Assembly: GCA_948099385.1 (NCBI GenBank)
Contig: CANUEZ040000129.1
Span: 7,818,501 to 7,882,500 of the forward strand
Origin: Fasciola hepatica
Lineage: Eukaryota; Platyhelminthes; Trematoda; Plagiorchiida; Fasciolidae
Direction of reading: 5' to 3'
DNA: 64,000 nt
Shown: in pieces, positions 47,601 to 58,980 of the stretch
How positions within the stretch are numbered: position 1 is the first letter of the stretch
Layout of the letters: every line of letters begins with the position of its first letter
The notes under the pieces: model-generated
Seen by the model: the letters and a program-made list of their open reading frames with translations, nothing else
What the model was told of the DNA's origin: nothing
The model's database searches: none
Position numbers and translations under genes: made by a program

Positions 47601-50600
47601 TCCAAGAGGAAAGGGTCTTCCTATCTTGACCCAAATATCCGATGAGTTTATAAGCTAGGTTGAACAAAATTCGACCATTAGTTGTTCATAGAGAATCACA
47701 ATTATTATTCATATTTTATGCACGAAATTAGAAATCAATCCCAGTTTCATCGAAACCCGCGAATATTTAACCAGTCAGTAGTTCAGAACTATTCGTACAT
47801 TTATGAATCTATCAGAAGTCAAGACAGAATTTCAAAAATTCGTTTATTTTTGTGAGAATGAAATTAGGCCTGGTGGGATGGAAACCATTCTGATTCTCAT
47901 TAGATTCAATGAAGTTGGGAGAAAAAATGCCAGATGCACTAATCTGTAAAACAGATAGACGACTGATCTTGTTCACTCATCTCAATTGACTCACAAATAT
48001 ATCTATCTCGCCTATGCATACAGTTCTTCTGTTGACCTTCATATTCATTGCGTTGGGTTACCGATAGAAATGTTTCACTCATGTTTTGTGTTTCACATAA
48101 ATGGTATAACACAACAGAAAGCGGATCGTCGCCATTAAGAGGACGCTGGGATGTGGATGTGACCGACTGTGGCCGGACTCCGAGCCATTTCATATCCCGG
48201 TTTGTGATTTTCTATGAGAATTAGCCTACCAATACAGACCAAATGCGTGTGAGCTCGAGAAGAAACACCCGGGTATGAAATTGGTTCCAAGCACGTTTTT
48301 GTGAGCATGACAGTGGTGACAAACTACGGCCTATGAAATGTCAGATCAACGTTCGATGAATCCCAGACTCGCCGTGGACGTCGACTAGACTGGGAACTAA
48401 AAGGTGAAAGACCGGGGACAGCATGATGTGATATCACAAATGAAAGTTCTCGTTGCACTCACACATCAAAATCCTAGTTAGAAGCACCGTTTCTAGTTGC
48501 TAATCTAGAGAACGACATGTGAATGTCGGCAAAACAGTGACGGTTATTATATATCCCTTGTCAAATGATATGACCAACAATGACTACTGTGACAAAAGCG
48601 GGACCATTTACAACTGATGCATTTTCCAATAAAACAGGTCACAATGTGAAACGTACTTTGAACAAGGAAGGTACCGTTGTTTGCTAAAGCAATTGAGATG
48701 AAATAATGGAATGAGGTCAGTTATGCCTGAGAGATGAGATAGGTGGAAATAAAATCACCTGACTATCTGACGACGTAGTTTGGTACAGTATTTTATATTA
48801 CCGGGATTTAGAAACACACCCACACAATGATCGTACAACCTACGGATAGAATGGTTGTCGGAAATATGGATGAGGGACACTTGGTAGCTCTCAACCTGGG
48901 AATACTAATATTGCCAACCTGTTGATAAATTATAGATGAGCAGATGAGTAGATGAGATCCAGACATGTGTCTTCCAACGGGGAGCGTAACTGATCTACCA
49001 CCAAATTCGGTCACAGTTCTTCGCCTCACTAAACCAATTGAGTAAACAACAAGGAACAAACCGTGCACGGATCAGGGACTTTTTTATTGAATCCCTTGAA
49101 AAAGAAGACTCCTTTACCATGTTTGAGGGAAAAATGCAGATGCTTTGAAGGACAAAATTCTAGTTGTATATTTAACATGAAAAACGATTTCATCAGTAAT
49201 ATATGCTTTCAGTTAAATTGGGCAACAGGTTACTGCAAATTCCGCCTCGTCTGACCTCTCATCGAATAAGTGATAAATCTAATAATTTTCACTCACAGTC
49301 TTCTAGTCATGTTTCTATGAACCCTCCCTCATTCAAGGAGTGAGCACTGCTGGTTATGTGTACTGTCTATTCTACCAGAGTAAAAGAGCAACGAAGCTTT
49401 GAAAACTTGGAAAGAAAATGTTTTATTTTGTGGTACGCGCTCTTGAGCAAATAAAATCAGTTCATAACGATCGATCTGATTTCATCTTCGTAAAGGGTCA
49501 CCGTACCTCGTAGTATGAATTCCACCTACTGTTTGGGAATGCGGGAACATTCATGTCCTTCTCATCATGAACCCTTGACGCCTCAAGCTCTAACACTGTT
49601 GTTTTTCAGAACAGAATTCCAATCAACAAAGCATCATTTCAAAACTTTCTCCTTCAGATTATTGATGTTGAAATTGCTGAAGGAGAATGACCGTGACCAC
49701 CATTCTGTTTCTGTCAGATTGATTGATTTCTGTTTTGTTCAATAATCGCAGCTTCGAACAACCAACATGGTTATCTGATAAAAGGTTTGCTGAAATCATA
49801 TTGACTTATTATGACCGGACAAAACTGAAGGTCATACAAAAAGTACACTTGCGATGTGGGCCTAAAGGATCAGCAAACTTCTCGAATATGGCTCGACGAT
49901 AATCTTATCGCAGTTCTTTGAATCGAACAGAACTGTACCACTGGTGTTATTTCCATTTTTATATTTCCATACCATGTGTTCATGAGAACTTCACCGCACT
50001 GAACCAAGATATATATATATATATATAAATTTACGTATGCATATATATATTTATGTATATATATATATATTTCCATACATATATGTATATATATTCATAT
50101 CCATACAGAAGATTCTCACCTTGAACTTTCATGTTATTCAAATCCATATTGATCCCATTTCCGGTTTTGGTATTCCACTGGAAGAGTAATTGTCCGATCA
50201 ATTTCTCCATATATTCGATCCTGCCATTCACATGAGGAACAATACGCGGCATGAGGACGTAAATATCAAGTCGCGTATTATGTTTATTGGCCGGTCTGCT
50301 TCGACATCCAAGTAGTTTGTCTTTTAGAATATTGTTGGTTGACTGGACGGTAACTGTCAACTGAAGAAATACAAAGTAGACAGTCGTGTTCACGGAGTTA
50401 CCTTCACGCACTTCTCGTTCAGTACGTCTATCCCAAAATCGGTAATGACAAAATATTTCATAATTTCAAGAATTTTATAAATAATATTATTCAAGGTCAC
50501 GTTAGTTAGTTAGTTACAAGAAGGTTACTTTGTAAAATTAGCAAACAATTCATTCTAGATACCATTTGAGAAGTGGTTGAAATAACAATTAGTTCTGTTC

Positions 50601-52591
50601 GTCACCTGATGGCACAATGGATCCCATGCTGCGTATGGTTCTGGATTGCCTTTTGACTCGGCTATCCAATTATTCTGCATCATTGGGATTTCTACGGTAA
50701 ACACTGGATGTGATTGGAAAGGCAAACAGTTGGACATTAGTATATCTCCAAGTGTTCTGTAGCCAAATCATGGTACGAAACAACGTAATTATAAAATGAA
50801 ACAAGAATGATGATCTGACTCGAAGTTTTCTACAAGAAGATAACATTGGCAACATTCTGTGATGTGAATGGAGATCATCGCAACCAAAAAGCTTTCAAAT
50901 GTCTCATGATGTGCGGTGCCTTGTGAATACGGTCTGATTAGTGGTTACCGTCATTCGCGCTTGTGAGGAGCAACGAATTGGTGAATTCGATTGACTGAGA
51001 CACAAATGCGCAGACTAACAATCAGCCAAGGCGATTGTTGCACGTAATATCGTAATTCATCTGTTCAAGTACATACCGAGTGCCCGGTTGATCCCTTTCT
51101 CCAGTTCGGCTGAAGAAAAAGAACAATAAATTAATTTGGAAATTAACGGAGTGTTTATACCATTGTGTCATGAAATTCCATTAGATTTGCATTGTTCATT
51201 GCCAAGTAATCACTGATGAACAGCTAATCAAATAATAGTAACAATTCACTGGCTATTGTTTCAATGACGTTTTCGAAGTCATTTTTGCTAATGCAATTCA
51301 AACTCACCGTTCAGTTTACAAATGCCTCATGACAACAGAATTTTTACTCAAATTCAGACTTGACCAGACAATCAGTGTCCTCACGGCCAAAATGATCAAG
51401 AACACATGGATTCCCATTATACGTACCTGTTGAGAAGCTGTCGGCCACAGATTTGTTTTCTTCATCGTTTACACGTTTCTCAGTTGGTTCACTGGGGCTT
51501 GCTTGACCCTGCGTTGAGTCTTGATTGATGTTTTTTAATTGTTCAACTTTTTCAGTGTTTACATCCACATTGAGACTTGCATTGCTCATAGGTTGACCTG
51601 ATTGTGACAATAAGAAAATTATTATTCCATCTCATTTGTGGAATGAAACATTTTTTACTTAGCACGTCACATTTCAGTATACTTCATATTCTGAAAACGA
51701 AAGAGCCACTTTGTGGAAAACAACAATTACTTCAGTCAGAATCTGATGCTTCTTATCCCTGACGATTTCTTGGTAATAAGTAGCGACTGGCGACCATTTA
51801 GTAACTTTTAACTGCCACTCGGTGGTCACTTTCTAAGTTTGAAATTCCCGTGCTAGGGAACTGTATGAATAACACTTGTTACACATACCTGTTGTGGAGG
51901 TGTTCGCAATGGGTGGTTTCTTGTTCTCCTTCAAATCCTCCTCCATTTTGGAATCATTTCCATCCTCGTTGTCCGTCATTTCATCACTATCTTCTTGGAG
52001 GGATTTTCCGGCATCACCGGCTCCGACGGCTTCCTCAAACTGTGTAACAGATCTTTCACTTGAAACTGGAATAGAGTGATTTGTATTAAGTAACTGCAAA
52101 GAATATTTTGGTAATAATTGTTGTCAGAGTGTACAGTGTTTTCTAGGTCATCAATAATGTGCCTAGTAACAAGTGCATAACTAGTCCGGGACGGATTGCA
52201 GTTTTACACATGTCCCCGTAGAGTCCCTGCAGCATGAAAAGCACACTGCAATCAGACATGGTATTTGATTCACTCGGTCACTTGCAAACTTTCTCATCAT
52301 TAGTATAGAAGTATACAAATTGATATCATCAGTCAGAAATATCGGCGGCTACACGATTCAATAGAAGTGGGTGATTTTATCATAACTTTATTGGAATTCA
52401 TTTCAGTCTTGGAAAATGAAGTTACGTAAAACTTACCAACACTTCCGACATTCTTCCAAGCTACTTTGACTGACACGTAACCTTAACTGTCGGATTCCCT
52501 CATTCACCGGGCAACACGAACTATGTCCAAGTTTGAGATAAGCACATATGAGTGTGCCCATGACAATAGCAGTTACAGTGCGTTTCGCCAT
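44658..52591 (-). CDS. Gene B: multi-exon secreted/membrane family member (641 aa, 14 exons)
   Basis: Exons 52591-52437, 52245-52208 (tentative), 52065-51889, 51597-51427, 51109-51077, 50691-50606, 50360-50120, 49595-49507, 48166-47995, 47654-47557, 45957-45787, 45704-45488, 45050-44874, 44758-44658. Their sum is 1926 nt, in frame throughout. The protein has a signal peptide (1-25) and two acidic Ser/Thr/Glu-rich segments (65-180, with DEMTDNEDGNDSKMEEDLKE). Then follow a microexon, a segment ending AAWDPLCHQ, LKDKLLGCRSR, VLELEAS, GYLGQD, a Cys-rich segment (421-477) and GWRSLYVEALITLDVTK. A third acidic segment (550-608) precedes a weak membrane-spanning end (KKIFLYISVYCSVAALW, Lys/Arg tail, stop). 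Family unknown. The 38-nt exon and the last exon have the weakest splice sites. Confidence 0.65.
47052..47354 (-). CDS. Orphan 303-nt exon candidate inside gene B
   Basis: Acceptor CATTTAG, strong donor ATGG/GTATGT, open for 303 bases, phase 1 to 1. It reads IFVKVGIDRINFTNEHDLSF, SVRTEIWIDVAEG, and a hydrophobic stretch ACAGSVVLALLGWAI. It sits between the GYL exon and the Cys-rich exon but does not fit their phases, so it would need alternative splicing (for example joined after a phase-1 exon). The same open frame is intact at 55980-56282. Confidence 0.4.
50006..50092. repeat. Interrupted (TA)n tract in gene B intron
   Basis: Broken TA repeat between the 241-nt exon and the next exon. The homologous tract in gene C (58938-59040) is longer and purer. 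Confidence 0.85.
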
Positions 52592-52666
52592 AACTATTCA
52601 ACGTGGTTACAATACCCATGTGATGGCTTCAGTAAAATAATGTCATGGAGCTGGTAATTCTTGATA

Positions 52667-52677
52667 ATATAAAAATA
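52667..52677 (-). promoter_or_regulatory. TATA-like element upstream of gene B
   Basis: Same element and spacing as for gene A. Confidence 0.35.
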
Positions 52678-53583
52678 CTAGTTCCATTCCAGTACACCGG
52701 GAACTGGACAAATACAATAAGCAGATTCAGCCCGTAGTCCAACTGGTGGGTTCGAAATTACTCGGTAAACGTATACCACTTTGAAAAAGATACATCGTCC
52801 TTGATAGGGTAAGCGCCGTTACTTGGGCAGTTCATATGTTGGACGAAAGATATTGAAAGTCAAACCATTCTACGGGAACTTTTTGTGCATTGAGTTTCCA
52901 CGAGATCCGTACAACTAGTGATCACAGACAGGCAGGAAGATACGACTACATATCATGAAAAGTGATATATGTTTACTTCTTAGTTCGGTTGCTGCAGAGA
53001 AGTAGCAACCAGAACAGTCACAATCCAATAGCCGTTATTCGTTATTCCAATTTAACTAGAATCGTTGAAGTCTTTCACATTCAGGAGACCAAAGTGAATA
53101 TACGAGATTGAACCACAAACGGGTTAGCTATAAATACTGTCCCAATGGGTGATATACCGCTGATCCAATAATACATAAGTTGCTAATTGAATCGGATTGT
53201 CAATGCAAGGCTGTATTAACTTGACCAACATAGTCCGTTCATTCATAATGAACGATTTCATGTCCGTTTAATCACCACTGACGGTTCACTCGAGTTGTGT
53301 CGACAGTTACATCCGATCACTTGGGAGGTAAATAAAGCATCTTCGAATGTATAACTTGCAAATACCGGTACCATTCAGCGATTTTTAAACTGACAGTGAC
53401 TCGCACCTTTTCTCACAAGAATTCCGAAGAAGTCAAAATCTTACTACTTCCACTGTTTCCAATGGCAGCACCAGAAATTCGAAGCTCCATGGCTGTAACC
53501 CATAACAAAGAACATACTGTACATCAAACCAACTATCAGCGGATGATCTTCAATATTTGATTGTTAACTGGTCTAGAGAAAGG

Positions 53584-56500
53584 TTACACGTGGTAACCGA
53601 TACGTCGACTGACCACCGTCTTTTTCCATAAAGCTGCTACCGAACAATAAACACTAATATATAGGAAGATTTTCTTCATATTCTCTTCACATGAGCATGT
53701 GTTTGATCAATTGTTGCATCAGCAGTGTGAAATCTGGATTGATTTTGATGAGATATTTGCAAATTGTGTTACTCTGGGTGATAATAATACTACACATACC
53801 TGTCTCCAATGAGGATGTGAAGAATTGCATCTCCTGCTGCTTCGTATCCTCACCGATCTTGTCGTCGTTTTCATTCTCATTGTCAGTCATTGTAGCAGTG
53901 ACTTCCTGAATGGGCTGTTCGGTAACCATAGCCCAGAATGCCTCGTCATAATGAGCATCAACTTTATTGTCTAAAACTGGAATAGAGAGATTTATATAAA
54001 GCGGGCTGCAATAGTATCCGTATTTAAAGGCATTGACAAACTGGACGTCTCACTCTGCGACCTGTCTTGTCTCTTCGGTTTACAATCATTCGCTTGATTG
54101 CCTCCTTAGAATATCAACGCCGCACATATATCTGTACTGTTGGATTCTATTCTCACAAGTGAGGATATATAGTCTTTTTTATCAGTTACGCTCTAGCTTT
54201 GCATGTTGATCTATCCACTGAAAGTTCCACTTCCTTCCAGTTTGTTCCCACCAAAAGTACTGAACTGAAATTCATCGTACTCTCTGATGTGAGAAAAACC
54301 ACATGGTAGCAAGAGAATTCAATGCTCATTATGTTCTGGATGATATCGATGTAAAGGATTTAAATGAATACGGGGTTTGGCAAACCCCAGCATTCATGTA
54401 CGTTGTTACTCACTTTCAATCTCAAAATCAATCAGTCCTATTGATCTTTCAAACAATTTGGTAACAATTGCCACATGTTGAGCAATCGCAGTTGCAACCT
54501 CTGTGGTTGGTTTTGTCACATCAAGCGTGATCAAAGCTTCTACATATAAACTTCTCCATCCGTCAAATCGTTCCACATGAATTCCAAGTGTGGGATATTC
54601 TTTGTCCAAAGACCTCATCAGAAGCAGCAACTTCAGTAAACGAATGAATGCAATTGCAACGGAATATTTTTTTAGTGAAAGCATGCAAGTAATCTACATA
54701 ATAATCTGTTACCCAAAACTCATCTGTGTTATTCAGTGGAAAATTCTTCAATAAGGGACAGAAGTCAATATAATTATTCATGCAGGCTGTCAAAGGGTCG
54801 GTGTTTTTGCACCATGTCTTACAAAATGTTGATAAGAGTCTGCAGTCGGCTGATAGTCTATCACGTTGGCCGTGGTATTTCAACTGCTTGTTAACTGGAC
54901 TAGTTTTGAGCAAAACATGGCACTATTTATTTCCATGTTCATAAGCTATTCTGTCACAGTGGTCAGCCAAGCTATCTCTACCGACTGGATAAGCTAATCT
55001 CGGCTGCACAACTGTGATTCGCAAAGTACTCATCAGTACCAGTAGTCATGTCAACAGCGAAGCGGATCGATAGCCAGGTTCGTTCACGACAAAACGGGAC
55101 GAAATCATTCAGCCATCCGTCATCGCTCGTTCTCCTCGAACCAAACGGAATCAACTAATCTGATTTATTTTACTCGGAAAGAACTAAATCAACCGACGAT
55201 CTAGAAACTTTGGTTTTGACCAAAAGGGACGAGAGCTGTTAATCTGATTTTGTGATAAAATCTGTCATACGAGAGACTGGGCAATCAAAAGAGATTTGAC
55301 CCAGTGCGCTCCTAACAAAGTCTTGACCATCGTCACCTTATGGGACCTATCAATGTGTTACCAGAAATAGATGGGTTGGGATCAAAGGAATATTCATTGC
55401 AACTCGTTAGGAGCCACAAAACATGCTACTTGAAAAAGAACGTTACGAACATTGTTGAGCAGTTATAACCAGTGTAGTCAAAGTTTGATTAGTCCTCGTT
55501 ATCACAGTGCACAAAAGCAAGAGCAGGACCATCTACTGATCCATAACCATTCAGACATAATGACGTCAGTGTGCCCATCCACAGCTAAAATATCGTTCTT
55601 CCTGGTTTCAGTAGTTCTGAACGCTAGTTGTCTCGCCCAGCCATCGTAATAAATGGTACCACAGACCGAATGGATTGATACACTGAGCCATATTCGACCC
55701 AATTGTGCACAAATAGGCCCTCATAGAGACAGTTTCATTGGAAACGAACTCCTGTATACATCTGAATTGAGACATCATGCGCCGACTAAGGGGATGTAGT
55801 TTTCACAAGGTTTATACAATGCTTCAAATCACTTGCCAAAGGTAAATTGACGACCGGGTCTAAATACGGAATACGGAATACTGTTAGCAGCTGCTGAATT
55901 GTGACTTTCGACGTTAACGCCAATCCCTACATGGCCCCATGTGCAATCAATAAATAAACCTTCGAACAAACCTACATACCCATAGAACAAGAGATATTTT
56001 GCGAATATTCCTCATTAATTGCCCAACCAAGTAACGCCAGCACCACGGAACCAGCACAGGCAATATGTGATTTCATTGCCCCTAGCAGGATTTCTTCGTA
56101 TTTATTAGCTGATACACTCTGAATTCGTACAAACTTGAACCGTTCATATCTGTCGATGTAACTGATGAATCCCTCGGCAACATCGATCCAAATCTCAGTC
56201 CGTACAGAACATTTGGTATTGAAACTTAAGTCGTGCTCATTTGTGAAATTAATTCTATCAATGCCGACTTTCACAAATATCACTAAATGAACGCTTACAA
56301 AATAATCCCATACTTAGTAGCCACCATTTTATTTCAGATCGACCCACAAATTCATCAAAGGCAAATAAGAACGGACAATAAATCGTAGCATATCTTTCCA
56401 AAAATGCAAGCACGCAACCAACAAGCGCCTTACAATCACGGCCAACAGAATGGAATAAAAGAACATGTGATATTTTGCACATACGAATTGTTTCGCCGCT

Positions 56501-58934
56501 TGCTCGTTCTTCTCATCCCAATCATTTGTCCAAGAGGAAAGGGTCTTCCTATCTTGACCCAAATATCCGATGAGTTTATAAGCTAGGTTGAACAAAATTC
56601 GACCATTAGTTGTTCATAGAGAATCACAATTATTATTCATATTTTATGCACGAAATTAGAAATCAATCCCAGTTTCATCGAAACCCGCGAATATTTAACC
56701 AGTCAGTAGTTCAGAACTATTCGTACATTTATGAATCTATCAGAAGTCAAGACAGAATTTCAAAAATTCGTTTATTTTTGTGAGAATGAAATTAGGCCTG
56801 GTGGGATGGAAACCATTCTGATTCTCATTAGATTCAATGAAGTTGGGAGAAAAAATGCCAGATGCACTAATCTGTAAAACAGATAGACGACTGATCTTGT
56901 TCACTCATCTCAATTGACTCACAAATATATCTATCTTGCCTATGCATACAGTTCTTCTGTTGACCTTTATATTCATTGCGTTGGGTTACCGATAGAAATG
57001 TTTCACTCATGTTTTGTGTTTCACATAAATGGTATAACACAACAGAAGGCGGATCGTCGCCATTTAGAGGACGCTGGGATGTGGATGTGACCGACTGTGG
57101 CCGGACTCCGAGCCATTTCATATCCCGGTTTGTGATTTTCTATGAGAATTAGCCTACCAATACAGACCAAATGCGTGTGAGCTCGAGAAGAAACACCCGG
57201 GTATGAAATTGGTTCCGAGCACGTTTTTGTGAGCATGACAGTGGTGACAAACTACGGTCTATGAAATATCAGATCGATGTTCGATGAATCCCAGACTCGC
57301 CGTGGACGTCGACTAGACTGGGAACTAAAAGGTGAAAGACCGGGGACAGCATGATGTGATATCACAAATGAAAGTTCTCGTTGCACTCACACATCAAAAT
57401 CCTAGTTAGAAGCACCGTTTCTAGTTGCTAATCTAGAGAACGACATGTGAATGTCGGCAAAACAGTGACGGTTATTATATATCCCTTGTCAAATGATATG
57501 ACCAACAATGACTACTGTGACAAAAGCGGGACCATTTACAACTGATGCATTTTCCAATAAAACAGGTCACAATGTGAAACGTACTTTGAACAAGGAAGGT
57601 ACCGTTGTTTGCTAAAGCAATTGAGATGAAATAATGGAATGAGGTCAGTTATGCCTGAGAGATGAGATAGGTGGAAATAAAATCACCTGACTATTTGACG
57701 ACGTAGTTTGGTACAGTATTTTATATTACCGGGATTTAGAAACACACCCACACAATGATCGTACAACCTACGGATCGAATGGTTGTCGGAAATATGGATG
57801 AGGGACACTTGGTAGCTCTCAACCTGGGAATACTAATATTGCCAACCTGTTGATAAATTATAGATGAACAGATGATTTGATGAGATCCAGACATGTGTCT
57901 TCCAAAGGGGAGCGTAACTGATCTACCACCAAATTCGGTCACAGTTCTTCGCCTCACTAAACCAATTGAGTAAACAACAAGGAACAAACCATGCACGGAT
58001 CAGGGACTTTTTTATTGAATCCCTTGAAAAAGAAGACTCCTTTACCATGTTTGAGGGAAAAATGCAGATGCTTTGAAGGACAAAATTCTAGTTGTATATT
58101 TAACATGAAAAACAATTTCATCAGTAATATATGCTTTCAGTTAAATTGGGCAACAGGTTACTGCAAATTCCGCCTCGACTGACCTCTCATCGAATAAGTG
58201 ATAAATCTAATATTTTTCACTCACAGTCTTCTAGTCATGTTTCTATGAACCCTCCCTCATTCAAGGAGTGAGCACTGCTGGTTATGTGTACTGTCTATTC
58301 TACCAGAGTGAAAGAGCAACGAAGCTTTGAAAACTTGGAAAGAAAATGTTTTATTTTGTGTTACGCGCTCTTGAGCAATTAAAATCAGTTCATAACGATC
58401 GATCTGATTTCATCTTCGTAAAGGGTCACCGTACCTCGTAGTATGAATTCCACCTACTGTTTGGGACTGCGGGAACATTCATGTCCTTCTCATCATGAAC
58501 CCTTGACGCCTCAAGCTCTAACACTGTTGTTTTTCAGAACAGAATTCCAATCAACAAAGCATCATTTCAAAACTTTTTCCTTCAGATTATTGATGTTGAA
58601 ATTGCTGAACGAGAATGCCCGTGACCACCATTCTGTTTCTGTCAGATTGATTGATTTCTGTTTTGTTCAATAATCGCAGCTTCGAACAACCAACATGGTT
58701 ATCTGATAAAAGGTTTGCTGAAATCATATTGACTTATTATGACCGGACAAAACTGAAGGTCATACAAAAAGTACACTTGCGATGTGGGCCTAAAGGATCA
58801 GCACACTTCTCGAATATGGCTCGACGATAATCTTATCGCAGTTCTTTGAATCGAACAGAACTGTACCACTGGTGTTATTTCCATTTTTATATTTCCATAC
58901 CATGTGTTCATGAGAACTTCACCGCACTGAACCA

Positions 58935-58980
<46 letters not shown>

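Larger units (their letters stand above)
43372..52300. repeat. Tandem segmental duplication, unit 1 (about 8.93 kb)
   Basis: Sequence from 43372 (AAAGAAGTATACAAATTG) recurs at 52301 and 61241 with few substitutions over nearly 9 kb. Immediately left of 43372 the sequence is unique, so this is the left edge. The unit carries the gene A promoter and signal-peptide exon, then gene B from its second exon to its stop. The edge lies within intron 1. Confidence 0.9.

Noticed and set aside
57736..57996. 86-residue minus-strand frame with a hydrophobic start (also 48808-49068) as a signal-peptide exon
   Set aside because: It starts at GTG rather than ATG, has a stop just upstream, and has no suitable acceptor; its phase does not fit the neighbours.
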